From contig OZ026838.1 in assembly GCA_964023205.1 (NCBI GenBank), positions 30,221,843-30,285,842 on the forward strand: a stretch of 64,000 bases of DNA, written 5' to 3'. Under the pieces are notes generated by a model, which saw only the letters and a program-made list of their open reading frames with translations, searched no databases and was not told where the DNA came from. Source of the DNA: Lutraria lutraria. Taxonomy: Eukaryota > Mollusca > Bivalvia > Venerida > Mactridae. This document shows, one piece after another, positions 51,800 to 63,645 of this stretch (positions are counted from its first letter, which is position 1; every line of letters begins with the position of its first letter). The translations under genes were made by a program, and so were the position numbers.

Positions 51800-53040
51800 T
51801 GATAGGGTCAGACACCGATTTTTTTTATTTCATTTGAAATGCTGACAAATCGCATGAAACATTGAAAAAAACGATCACCCAAAGCTGTAACAAGAGTTCT
51901 GCGGTATATTGAGAATGCACGGTTCCATGGTGCCAATATTAAGAATGTTTGTCCGGTGTGGCTTAGAAAGCTAACTTAAAAGAGCCAAGTCTCTGGATAA
52001 ACTCTTTGGTTCGGCACCAACCACATATGTATTCGAATTGTCTTGTTCCAATAACACAATAAGTCCCAAAACTCCATTTACGCGGATTTAAAAACACTTG
52101 CAGTTCCTCATGACGCCACAGTAAAATAATCCCATGCAATCGTCATGATGTTTTGAATGAAAAGTCAATAAAATACGTTAATTTGTATAATAACATTGTC
52201 TCATTTTAATGATATGAAAAACAACAGAATAATAACCTACTGACAGGATAAAGCCAAGTTGGCCTTATTATGTCTAAAAATAAATTTAGAAACAGCATGA
52301 ATTAATTAATTGGTATGACAGAAAGTACCCTCTATACTTACGCAATAAAGTGTTACACAGCTAAATGTAAAATTGACTGTTTAAGACAAAATGGATCACA
52401 GACCCTATTACAAGCAGTTCTCATTACCATAACACACTTTTATAATTAATAAATTTTAAAATAATCACTACTACAAGCTTTTTTTATAGTGATAGTTTGG
52501 CATTTTAGGTAAACATAAAATTAAAAATGCTATATAATCATACAAAAGGGAGAGCACTAACTAGTTTGTAATATTACCTCCCTATATGATACAGAGTCAA
52601 ATATAACTGACACAGGCCTAGCATTCAAGAATGTTGTATGTTTACCAATTATGTTGGAATATCACAATTTAAAGGATCAAGTACCTCTAACTTTTGTTCA
52701 TAGATATTTACAAGTTCTAGTATTTTGTATTAGGGTCCGTTTATTTATTCTTTATCTAATACTCGTTGTTTGATTGATAACCAAGTTAAAATATTGTCTT
52801 ATTTTTGTTTTTAACTTTGTTTTAATAAAAGCATCTCAAATAACTCACATTTAAAGAAGTTGGAAACAAAAATCGACATGATCTCTCATATAGACAAGAG
52901 CAAAATTAAGGGCGCTTAGGACGACAATTGATATGTATACAAAAATGTATATATAAACTGTGCTAAACAATGTTTTACGAGAGCTACGCTCCTGCGGGAC
53001 TAATTCTCTTATTCGTACAGTTGATCTCTGACGTTTGTCT
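51800..53040. other. interior of the 2.6-kb insertion, nothing recognised
   Basis: AT-rich sequence with no open frame of note. Confidence 0.45.
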
Positions 53041-53757
53041 AAAGTTTTAGTTATCGTTAAAAATTGACCCCAGGATTGATCAAAATTTAACGTTGATTAA
53101 TATTCAACGACTTTCTTGATCAAAATTTAACGTTGAAAACCTGTCGGGGTCGATTTTCAACGTTGAGAAATGACCCTTGGGGTCATTTTTCAACGGGGTC
53201 AAAACTTTATGCTACACCGGCGCATAAATCAGCTGTTATAGCTAATTATTTGCAGGAAATTAAACTAAAAACCATTCAACATCCACCGTACAGCCCAGAT
53301 CTTGCCTCTTGTGACTTTTGGTTGTTTCAAAAAATTAAAAGAAATGCTCGCAGGTCGCTATTACGAATCTAGAACCAGCTAGTATACACATATGTACATT
53401 GGCTGTAGCGTCTATCAATGTATGAAACACATACCAGCTTCGGACTATCGTGAGGCTTTCAGGAAATGGATAGAACGTTGCAAAAGGGTTATTACTACAC
53501 AGAGAGAGTACTTTGAGGGACTGACAGAGAAAAAATAGATTTTTGAACTCTAAGGTGAGCTCCGTGAAACTATTTCACGAATTTATGAAATGCACCTCGT
53601 ATATAGCCATTTTCATTGTGTTAACGTATTTTTAAAATCAAACAGTAAGTTGACAGTCTTATATGGGTGTTCAGCTCACAGGCACACGATACACTGAATG
53701 AGTGAACGGATTCAACCGGGCGTCTATGGTTGAGCTAATGTGAATTCAAAATTTAAT

Positions 53758-53793
53758 TACCGGAGATTGGGCCGGTGACGTCGCTGAATATAC
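53758..53793 (+). promoter_or_regulatory. promoter block of BTB gene C (CRE-like)
   Basis: The same block as before A, with TGACGTCG at 53776-53783 and GAATATAC. The 5' exon donor is at 53895. The site lacks the 54-bp insertion of gene A. Confidence 0.55.
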
Positions 53794-54339
53794 ATCACGC
53801 TACAAACTTGACTCACATCCGCTGTGGTCACATACCAAATTTTCACGATTAACATTGAATGTTTCTATGTCTAACAGTCTATTTTAACAACCAAGGTACG
53901 TAAGATCGTCTTTTTGCAATGTAAATTTATATTAATCTAATACTAGAATTCCAACGTTGTTATAATTGTACATAACGCGAATTTCATGGTTATTTTGAAA
54001 ACGAAAGTAGACCTAGTTTCGATTCTTAGTTTTGTCAAAAATTGTTATTCATATTACTCAAATAGCAAATTAATGACATTTCAAGAAATGACGAATTATA
54101 AACACAATGAACAAACAAATGACTGACTGATTTACCGATGTTATGATTGGGTGAATGATATCAAAATCTTAAAAAGCTCATACAAGATGATAAGTGACTG
54201 ATAAGAACATGATAAGCTGTATATTATGTCGTCATTTGTCAGCATTTATTGAAAACATTTCGTACTCATTATAATATCAAGAGCTATACATGAATCATTG
54301 ATGTATCAAAATTATTTTTGCAATCTATTTTAGATCAAA

Positions 54340-55990
54340 ATGGCACATCTCAAAAATGAAAACGTCTGGCAAGAGACCCGTGCATTTGAGGAAACAAATT
54401 TGCATATGCTCAATAACAAGGTGCTGTGTGATGTTACCTTTTTAGTAGGAAGTAAGAAAGAAGAGTTTACAGCCCATAAATTTGTGTTGGCAAGTCGAAG
54501 TCCAGTTTTCTTTACCATGTTCTGCGGTGCTATGTCAGAGACAAAAAACACAATTGAAATTGTTGATATTGAATCAGAGACAATGAATTCTCTACTAAGG
54601 TAGCTTTTTAATGCATATTAATTCAATCAATGGCATCAGAAATAAAATTTAAAACCTGTTACTTCGGTCAGAAAATAAATCCAAGATGCCCATACATAGT
54701 ATAATACTAACTCTCTTCATAAAAATGTACACATACTCACAAAAGGCTTTGAAACAGTCTTGTCTTTTAAATGACTTGACAATTCAATCTGTGTTCATAT
54801 ACCAACTGATTTGAGATTGGCCCAAAGTAAGTGCATTTATGTCATGACATTGTCCATACATTACACTTGTACCATTCTTTTATTTTGTAGTAAAGTTTGC
54901 TTAATATTTGATAAATATTAATTGATTGAAATTAATGTGTTGTCACATTTTCCAGGTTTATTTACACAGAGGACTGTGTGGTTAATGGAGTGTCTGTAAT
55001 GGCATTGTTGTATGCATCAAAGAAGTATGATATAAAACGTCTTGAACAGAAATGCCGGGAATTCTTGTCAGAGCAAATGAGTTGTGATAATGTCTGTTCT
55101 ATTTTTACTCAAGCTCACTTGTTTAGTGAAATGGATCTTAGAAAGGAATGTTTTGACTTTATCCTTGCCAATGGTCATGAAGTCATACAGTCGGATAGCT
55201 TTGTAACACTGTCTAAGGAACAACTCAAAGAAATTCTGGAGTCAGATGACATGCGTGCAGAGGAAGTGGATATTTACAAGTGTTGCAAAAAATGTGCAAT
55301 GTATCAGATAAGAAAGTCTGATGAAAATAAAGAAATCAGTCGCACAGACATAAGGAACACGTTGGGGGACTTACTCTATCTAATTAGATTTCCAGCAATG
55401 AGCATTGAAAACTTTAACTCAGAAGTTTCTAATGATGACATTTTATTGCCACCTGAAACTATCAAGATATTTCAACATTTAGTTGACTCATCAAATTGTG
55501 AAGGCATGGAGTTCAGCAGAATAAGTAGAATTGTTTACAAAAGAAAGATTTTTATACGATGTCAAATCGGGGAGGTTGGAACCACGGAGGACCTGAAGAT
55601 GCCATTGATTTTGTTGTATCACAAAAAGCAATGTTTTATGGTATTGGTATATATTCACCTTTAAAATGTGGTGCTGTCAAGGGCACAGTTAGCATACTAA
55701 GGAAAAACAAATCTATTATTACACAAAAAGAGGTTGAAATATCTTATACTTCATCAAAGCAAGAAGAAGAAGTTCTGTTTAGTGATGAAGTAAGACTTGA
55801 ACCAAATGATAAATACACTATTAAACTTATGTTAACTGGACAAAGCACTCATCGTGGAAGTAATGGACATGAATCAATCAATGAGGGCAACTTCTGCATT
55901 AAGTTTAGTAACAGTAATGAATGTAAAAATGGTACTAATGTAATTGGAGGGCAAATTCCATTTCTGATACTTGGTGTCTTAGAGGATTAA
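54340..55990 (+). pseudogene. BTB-BACK-PHR gene C, frameshifted
   Basis: Exons 54340-54599 and 54956-55990 with the same junctions as gene A, and intron 2 of only 356 bp. The combined length, 1295 nt, is not a multiple of three. The frame runs through BTB and BACK to KRKIFIRC near 55560. It then shifts and stops at 55662-55664, giving a 322-aa product without PHR. The PHR domain continues intact in the next frame (DAIDFVVSQKA to GQIPFLILGVLED). The shift falls in the hypervariable linker before PHR. Either it is a recent disabling change, or a natural truncated receptor, or an assembly error. All other parts are open, which argues for recent damage. Confidence 0.85.
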
Positions 55991-56395
55991 GTCTGGCAAT
56001 ATCCGTATACAATAAAAACCATGCTTTGAGTATAATGATTTCAATAATCTTTCGAAGACATTATACACTTTTAGATTATATTGATGTTATGAGACAGTAT
56101 TGTATACTAAGACATTTTTGTGAATAGAAAGATCTTATTTTGTATCACACCAAAACAAAATACAAAGTAGTGAAATTATTTGACTTCAACTTGATAGGAT
56201 CACAATTGATATATGTGACAGTGTGCTGTTTTGAACTTAATAGCCTAGAGTCATGAGGGTACTCTTTCAAGGGTTCTTGATATGACTGGTTTGAGGTTTT
56301 CCCAGATCTGAGAAATAACAAGGCTGTCAATGGTTCAATACATTGATTGACTTATGTTTTTTCTACATGTTACGTTATATTTCATTATACGTGGA

Positions 56396-56401
56396 ATTAA
56401 A
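56396..56401 (+). terminator. variant polyadenylation signal of gene C
   Basis: ATTAAA at the position aligned with AATAAA after genes A and B. Confidence 0.4.
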
Positions 56402-56504
56402 GATCAAGTAGAAATTGTTGACCCATGAGCATTATGATATTTATCCATAAAGTATTGACATCCAGAATAAACTACATATCAAACTTAATCAGAAGTTCAG
56501 AGAA

Positions 56505-56935
56505 AACTAGAGCTTTGTTACAGATGTGACAAATACCTCCACCGCCACTTTGCCACTAAGAATGCGATAGTACAGCATACGTCTAAGTTCAAGGGCATAT
56601 AACTCTGGAATGAGTGGATCACTGGGTATGATAATCGTGTCCTGCACATCTTTATTGCATATTGATAATATATTTCAAGTTTCTGTTCAATCCCTTGAAA
56701 AAAGTGTAAGTACGAAGTACATGTAGTTTGCTCAACAAACTTTCGTGAGCTAAGAACGCCATTGTACATTATAATTATGGCTCAGTTCAAGGGCACATAA
56801 CTCTGGAATATGTGAATCGCTGAGCATGAAAATTGTGTCTTGCACATCACATCTACACTTCATCATCTTACATATTTCAAATTTCAGTGACTCCAATATA
56901 CCCCCTCTCAAACTTCGTTTGCGGGGGTTTAATTA
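56505..56935. repeat. dispersed repeat, two units of about 250 bp
   Basis: TCTAAGTTCAAGGGCATATA then ACTCTGGAAT, and a second unit with GCTCAGTTCAAGGGCACATA then ACTCTGGAAT. It ends with CCCCCTCTCAAACTTCGTTT and GCGGGGGTTTAATTATG. It is absent from the aligned flank of A and B. A partial copy lies at 63665-63825. Confidence 0.65.
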
Positions 56936-56939
56936 TGAA

Positions 56940-57740
56940 AAGTATTTTCTGAGTTAACAAGGCAATTATGTGATAGATGGACGACAATCACTGGGTGATC
57001 AGGGTAGCACTTGTTGTTGGGATGAGCTGAAATATAAAACCAGCTGCAGCAACGTATACAGTTAAACCTCACTGATTGATGTTCACTGCTTTGTATACCA
57101 ATTTTCAGTATTTCCAGTATTTCAACCTGATAATGGGACCACTTGACCATATAGACCTAGATTTATAGGGTCATCTATCAGTTGAATTACCAACTATTCC
57201 AAACAACCATAGGCCCGTAACTGCACAAAAATATGTCATAACCAAATGTAAATCAATACAGGTAAGTGGTGTCGGGGATAAAGAAATGATCAAATCTATT
57301 TCATCAAGAAATAGCCCATTCAAATAATTTGTAAGTCAAGGTAAAATCCAGGTTAGATGATATGGGTGCATTGATGCTGTTCCATTATTAGATGTCAGGG
57401 GCATTAAAACGCAACATTCCCCCAAAATGACAATGATAATTCTTCATATTTCCAATTGTTATTAAAATTATTCATGTACATTGTAGATAAATTGCAATCA
57501 CGTTAAAAAGATTATCAATTATCAATAACTTTCATTATATCTTCACAAAATATTTTATTTATCAATAACATCATCTGCACATAGTCCAATCCAAAATATT
57601 TTTTATCATAACACTGTCACTGAAAGTTTCAGCATGATTGCGTAGGCTGATGCTAATACAATTAAGGCAAGTCTTACGAAAAGACAAGTGAGTGAAGAAC
57701 ACAATTGAGAACAACCTTGTTCACATTGTCTTCTATCAAA
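56940..57740. other. shared downstream flank of unit C
   Basis: Aligns with the flanks after A and B. No gene recognised. Confidence 0.55.
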
Positions 57741-57743
57741 CAC

Positions 57744-58655
57744 TCAAGTTATCCGTTTACTAAGATTAGAATAACCTACACCAGCACAAGTCAACAACAG
57801 TTTTAAATCTTCTTCCTCTTCCTTTAATTCAACAATTTCTGCCTTAAACATATCTTTGAAAACGTCTACTAATATGCCGTAAATACTGAATTCTGAAACA
57901 ATAAAAACATTGTCATTTTAAAATGTAACAAACACAGACAGAAATCAAACACTAATATATTTTGTAGCTATTGCTTTAAATAAGGTCCAGTCAAAATTAT
58001 GCCAGCAAAAACAACAGAGAACACTTTCCAGTAAGTTTTAACAACAAATTGATATTAACCTGAAACAAGTGAAATATGTGTTCCACTGATAAAAGTAATA
58101 TGTTAAGAATAATACAGAACATCTGTGTAAACTAATAGCCAGATAGGAAAAGTAGTAGAAAGGTTTATAATTTTAACAAGTCATTTGTTGTATTGGTTCT
58201 TCTAAAGAAGTATTTTTAACTGATACAAAAATGTATTTCTGTAATTATGCTTAGATATTAAATGTATATTCTTAACAACTTTAACAATGCAAGTTTGGTA
58301 TCACATACATGATATTTTCAGTTGTTTTAATTCGATAATATTAAAGAAGACCTAAACGAATGACTGTTTTATCATATTCTAATAAATCATTTGACAAATG
58401 AATTACGTTCCATTAACTAGTCTGACTTCATTCCTTTTTAAACATGGAGGTGTAGAATACCATAAAGAGGAGGAACACAAAATGTAACACATTAAAAAAC
58501 TTGCATTTTTTAAGCTATTAAGTATATATTTTCAAACTTGAATCAAATCTTACATATAGTATGTAAGTTGTCCTGTTTGAACCTTTGAAACGTCTTTTTT
58601 TACCAAGCACCATCATTTAAGCTGTAATACTTTGTGTTATGGAATCCACAGGCTA
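57744..58655 (-). pseudogene. RCL1: RCL1 3' fragment, unit C (decayed)
   Basis: The last exon (57892-57744) is 149 nt instead of 163, with a one-base shift near FFQVM and a deletion of about 20 bp after the Glu-rich stretch. The penultimate exon (about 58655-58554) has TAA in place of TTA after ITA and an extra base in the following A run. Its left part is cut by the repeat that begins near 58686. It is clearly non-functional and more decayed than the copies in units A and B. It lacks the SINE. Confidence 0.85.
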
Positions 58656-58685
58656 TCGGCGTGTGATAACATCAAAATAGTTTTA

Positions 58686-59240
58686 AAAAAACAAGAACGC
58701 TGCGTTCAATAAACGCGTATGCCCCCGGTGGCATGCTTGTGCAGCAACAGCCCATTTGAACAAGGTCAAAGTCGGTGTTTGATAATTATGGGTGGATTGA
58801 GAATGGTCATAAGCAACAACTGCAGAAGTATCAAAGCATTCTAGCAAGCGATATTGGTGCTAGACGAAACTGTAAAATCTACTTAACCTGGTACATAATT
58901 ATTTTAAGTCCAAATTAAGTCAAGGTCAAAGTGGGATTTCTTGATACGGGTGTATTAAGAATGATCATACAAAATAACTGTAGAAGTATCAAAGCGTTCT
59001 AGCAAGCTGTATTAGTGTTAGACGAAACTGTAAAATCTACTTAACCTGGTACAGAATCATTCTAAGTCCAAATTAAGTCAAGGTCAAGGTCAAAGTGGGA
59101 TTTCTTGATACGGGTTTGTTGAGAATGATCATACGCGACAACTGTAGAAGTATGAAAGTGTTCTAGCAAGCGGTATTAGTGCTAGACGAAACGGTAAAAT
59201 CTACTTAACCTCGTACGGACGGACGGAAAGACGGACGTAC
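58686..59240. repeat. element with three monomers of about 165 bp
   Basis: It begins AACAAGAACGCTGCGTTCAA with a hairpin, as in the element at 40410. Three units follow with GTCAAGGTCAAAGTGGGATT, TCTAGCAAG, TTAGTGCTAGACGAAAC and AAAATCTACTTAACCTGGTA. It ends in CGGACGGACGGAAAGACGGA. No coding capacity. Confidence 0.75.
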
Positions 59241-60340
59241 TCACTGAAGTGACGTTGTGGGGTGCCGCCTTTGATCTTCTTTTGATCTTCTAAACCCCAC
59301 AAGCAACATTTTTGCACCCAATAGGCACAAATTTTCCCCACAACGTCGGTTTGTACGTACTGGAACCCCATAACGACAACTTGTACTTACCCTAACCCCA
59401 TAATGACACCTGGGTGCGTACGGACGGACGGACAGGGCAATCACTATATTTTTTTTCACCATACATATATTATAAAGGTATAGAACGAAATCGCACCGGT
59501 CATGTTCATCAAGGTCCTGTTGTAACAATTCTGAACCGATTCTTAAAAGCCTGGTCTTATTAGACGCAGAAATAACTTCTCTTTAACCACCATCCACTCT
59601 TATATCCATATATTGCTCTGAACAGGGGCAACAAGCCCTCCAACCTACAAAAAGTAAGTTTGTTTTCATTAGCTACAGAGTAAATTTCTTTATTCTTTCG
59701 TGATTTCACATACACACTCCGGTTTAAATCGAAAGAATGGCGATAACTACTAAAGGTGAAGCTTACCACACCTCCGATATTGACCAATCGCCGAGACTTA
59801 CCTTCCAGGATCTGCACGAAAATGGTATCGTGCGATCGATAATGGAGGCATCATTTAAGAGTGGGCTCTCCAACCTAACCTTCTAAGGGGACAACAACCC
59901 CAGTTACGAGCTAACATCCATATGAGGGACATGAACTATGTCGGCGGGATATTGTGCCCTGATACCGCCACGAAAGTCGAATTGGTCTTGCCCTGATGAA
60001 TGTAAAAAGTAACTGGTTTTCATTTCTTTTTTTCTCACTTTCATTCTATATTTGCAACTTTTCTTGACCAGAACTCACTTCTGTCTTTTACTTCTTCTTT
60101 TTATATAGTATTAATTATTCTTAATTCCTTCTTGCACACCGTCAAAAAAATGTCACGTCTTACCGTTTGACGTCATGATGTAGATGTAAATGTAGTGTCT
60201 GATAAAAGTCCAATCATCTTGTAAACGGATCAGAGATTTTGAATATAAACAAACTAACCATTTCCAGTAAACAATTACACACAAAAATATTCCCTAAATC
60301 GATTATGATGAATGAGCGGTTGCGCTGATATATTTGCAAA
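59241..60340. other. gap between units C and D, repeats without recognised gene
   Basis: GTTGTGGGG and CCCCACAACG words near 59260-59345 and a CGGACGGACGGACA run at 59423 suggest more repeat debris. Two minus-strand open frames of 85-95 codons have no domain. From about 60200 the sequence matches the upstream flank of gene B. Confidence 0.45.
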
Positions 60341-60343
60341 ATT

Positions 60344-60379
60344 TACCGGAGATTTAGCCGGTGACGTCGCTAAATATAC
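60344..60379 (+). promoter_or_regulatory. promoter block of BTB gene D (CRE-like)
   Basis: TACCGGAGATT, TGACGTCG (60362-60369) and AAATATAC. The 5' exon donor is at 60481 (TCAAG|GTACAT), 102 bp downstream, as in genes A and C. Confidence 0.55.
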
Positions 60380-60928
60380 TTCACGTTCACATCCGCCGTG
60401 AAGTGCTTAGTGGTGTAATACCAAACTTTCACGATTTACATCCAATGTTTCTATGTCTGATTGTCTGTTTTAACAATCAAGGTACATAATATCTTTCTTT
60501 CATTCTACATGTACATTTATAAAATTTGATATTAGACATTCTTACGCTGTTATATTCGTACATTATGCGCATTTCAGGTTTTTTTTGAAAACGAAAGTAG
60601 ATCTACTTTCGATTCTTAGTTTTGTCACAATTTTTTTTTCATATTACTCAAATAGCAAATCAATGACAATTCAAGAAATGACGAAATATAAGCACAATGA
60701 ACAAACAAATGACTGATTTACCCATGTTAGGATTGGGTGAATGATATCAAAAACTTACAAAAAGCTCATACAAGATGATAATTCATTGATAAAAACATGA
60801 TAAGCTGTATATTTTGTCGTCATTTGTCAGAATTCATTGAAAACAGTTCATGCTCATTATAATGTCAAGAGCTACACATGAATCATTGATGTATCATTAT
60901 TATTTTATCAATCTATTTTTAGATCAAA

Positions 60929-63264
60929 ATGGCACATCTCAAAACTGAAAAAGTCTGGCAAGAGACCCGTGCATTTGAGGAAACAAATCTGCATATGCTC
61001 GATAACAAAGTGCTGTGTGATGTTACCTTTTTAGTGGGAAGTAAGAAAGAAGAGATTAGAGCCCATAAATTTGTGTTGGCAAGTCGGAGTCCTGTTTTCT
61101 TTAGCATGTTCTGTGGTGCTATGTCAGAGACAAAAAACACAATTGAAATTATTGATATTGAATCAGAGACAATGAATTCTCTCCTAAGGTATGTTTTCTT
61201 TATAGCATATTAATATCAATGGCATCAGAAATACAAATTAAAAAGCAATTACTTCAGTCAGAAGTTAAAGCCACCCAAGATATCATCAGATATTCATTAC
61301 ATATAGTTAAAGGAACGAGTTACAAAGGTATAATATTATTCCCCTCATCATAAAAAAGTACACAAACTGAACCAGAAATATCTTTAAAAAAGATAATCAG
61401 CATGTATACAGTATAAAATTAGTACTTAGAAAACTAACACAGCAGATTATCTCATGTATTCCAATGGGTTGGAAACTAAAATAAAGTATTATAGTGTCTT
61501 TAAAGACCCCAGAATAAGATAAAACGGTGTTTAATGCTAAAAGTATACATACTATTTTTCGGTAAATTAGATTATACATATACATGTATGTATAATATAT
61601 ATACATGTATATATCTTATTTACTGTATATAAATTCCACTTAATATAGTTTTTCATGGTTTAAACGTTTTGATATTTAATAATTGTGCAGTTATATTGAT
61701 GTCTTTTTGGATTTTATTACATGTATTGCATTATTTTCAGAGGCAGTAAAACAAATAACACGGATTCTGCTTTAAAAATTCTAACAAGAACACTTTTAAC
61801 CATTGAGAAAACTCCTATTTCAGCTACAAAATTTGTACCAAACACTTTGATTGATTACAAATGTAGATCAAAAGCAATATTAAGACATCATGCCGAAAGT
61901 AAACATTCAAACTGTCTCGTATTTTCGATAATGACTATTTTAATCTGCAATGATATGTATTATTACGTAATACAATGTATAATAGTGTGTATGGGCCGTT
62001 GGCCTGCATGCCACAATTAAATGAACTTGAAACTGCAATCTATATACATATGCCCACTAAAATAATTTGAGATTGGTTCGAATTAAGTGCATGAAAGCCA
62101 GCATTTATGTCTTGTCAATGTCAAGACACTAATACATACATCATTCTTTCATTTTGTACTCAAGATTGCTTAATATTTGATAGATATTAATTGAAATTTA
62201 ATTTTGTCACATTTTCCAGGTTTATATACACAGAGGACTGTGTGGTTAATGGAGAGTCTGTAATGGCATTGTTGTATGCAGCAAAGAAGTATGATATAAA
62301 ACGTCTTGAACAGAAATGCCGGGAATTCTTGTCAGAGCAAATGAGTTGTGATAATGTCTGTTCTATTTTTACTCAAGCTCACTTGTTTAGTGAAATGGAT
62401 CTTAGAAAGAAATGCTTTGACTTTATCCTTGCCAATGGTCATGAAGTCTTACAGTCTGATAGCTTTGTAACATTATCAAAAGAATTACTCAAAGAAATTC
62501 TGGAGTCAGATGACATGCATGCAGAAGAGGTGGATATTTACAAGTGTTGCAAAAAATGGGCAATGTATCAGTTAGATGTACCGAATGCAAGTAGAAAAAT
62601 CAGTCCCTCAGACATAAGAGACACATTGGGGGAATTACTCTATCTAATTAGATTCCCAACAATGACCATTGAAAAATTTAACTCAGAAGTTTCTAATGAT
62701 GACATTTTATCACCACCTGAAATTGTCAAGATATTTCAACATTTTGTTGACCCGTCACACTGTGAAGGCATTAAGTTTAGCAGAATGAGTAGAATTGCAT
62801 ACAAAAGAAAGATTTTTAGAAGAAACCAAAAAGAGGCCAATAACTATTGGTGTTATGGAGGAGAACCAGATGCCATTGATTTTGTTGTATCACAAAAAGC
62901 AATGTTTTATGGCATTGGTATATATTCACCAATCACTGACGGGACGACTGTCAAGGGCACAGTTAGTATACTAAAGAAAGATAAATCTATTATTACACAA
63001 AAAGAGGTTGAAATTTCTTATTCTTCATCAGAGCATCAAGAAGAAGTCCTATTTAATGATGAAGTAAGTCTTGAACCAAATAATAAATACACTATTAAAC
63101 TTGCGCTAATTGGACAAAGTACCCATCGTGGAGGTAATGGACATGAAACAATCAATGAGGGCAACTTCTGCATTAAGTTTAGTAACAATAATGAAAGTAA
63201 AAATAGTACTGATGTAAATAGAGGGCAAATTCCATTTCTGATACTTGGTGTCTCAGAGGATTAA
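60929..63264 (+). CDS. BTB-BACK-PHR protein D (BTBD3/6-like)
   Basis: Coding exons 60929-61188 and 62220-63264 give 434 aa. The donor is CTAAG|GTATGT and the acceptor TTTTCCAG|GTTTATA. The BTB exon and intron 2 are near-identical to those of gene B. The second half of the last exon is closer to gene A, for example EGIKFSRMSRIAYKRKIFRR against EGIKFRRMSRIVYKRKIFRR. The BACK segment after AMYQL (DVPNASRKISPSD) and the linker NQKEANNYWCYGGEPD are its own. D therefore looks chimeric. The family role is as substrate receptor of Cullin-3 ligases. The PHR domain is complete to GQIPFLILGVSED. Confidence 0.92.
61721..62020 (+). other. open frame in intron 2 of gene D, also in B
   Basis: Counterpart of 43395-43694 with one residue change (N to S). 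Probably a LINE tail carried by the duplicated intron. Confidence 0.35.
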
Positions 63265-63645
63265 GTCAGGCAGTATCCATACACAATGAAATTCCTATTT
63301 TAATTGAATATAATGATTTTAATAATCTTTCCCGAGATACATTATACACTATTGTGATTATATTTAGGTAATTTTTTGTATACAGAAAGATCTTATTTTG
63401 TATCACACCAAAACAAAATACAAAGCAGTGAAATTATTTGACTTCAACTTGATAGAATCACAATGAATATGTGTGACAGTACTAGTGTACTGTTATGAAC
63501 AAGAAGACTCTTTCCAGGGTTCTTGATATGACTGGTTTGAGATTTTCCCAGATATGAGAAATAACAAGGCTTTCAATGATTCATTATATTGCTTGACTTT
63601 ATGTTTTTTTCACTACATGTTAAGTTATATTTCATAAAGTGGTTT

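Larger units (their letters stand above)
50629..53220. mobile_element. 2.6-kb inverted-repeat insertion inside mariner copy 2
   Basis: The ends are inverted copies: CCGGTGTAGCATAAA at 50629 and TTTATGCTACACCGG ending at 53220. Similarity continues inward for about 55 bases (TGACCCC, GAAAAATGACCCCA, GGGTCATTT). The inner flanks repeat GGGTCATTTTTCAACG and AAATTTAACGTTGA words. No transposase of its own was found. Inside are a Penelope-like remnant on the minus strand, a hammerhead-like motif and an AAT microsatellite. Copy 1 gives the empty site, which shows about 45 bp lost on insertion. Confidence 0.82.
49900..53538 (+). pseudogene. mariner transposase pseudogene, copy 2, split by an insertion
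   Basis: Starts with ATG at 49900. The first 140 codons are open (MADLKLEQGVYCKIRSKLGY to QKEKRFELA), then the frame breaks. The first catalytic Asp region reads GDET followed by TAG where copy 1 has Trp. After 50628 the gene is interrupted by the insertion. It resumes at 53221 with HKSAVIANYLQEIKLKT. About 45 bp that include the second catalytic Asp are missing at the junction. The third Asp is kept (PDLASCDFWLF). The TAG after ESRTS is shared with copy 1, so the element was dead before the segmental duplication. Confidence 0.9.
48943..54600 (+). repeat. segmental duplication, downstream copy (pairs with 29814-32943)
   Basis: Second copy of the block with mariner, promoter block and BTB exon, here leading into gene C. 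It abuts the flank of unit B without spacer at about 48942. It is interrupted by the 2.6-kb insertion at 50629-53220. Confidence 0.9.

Noticed and set aside
59241..59817. Minus-strand genes of 85-95 codons
   Set aside because: They lie in repeat debris with no recognised domain or splice context.
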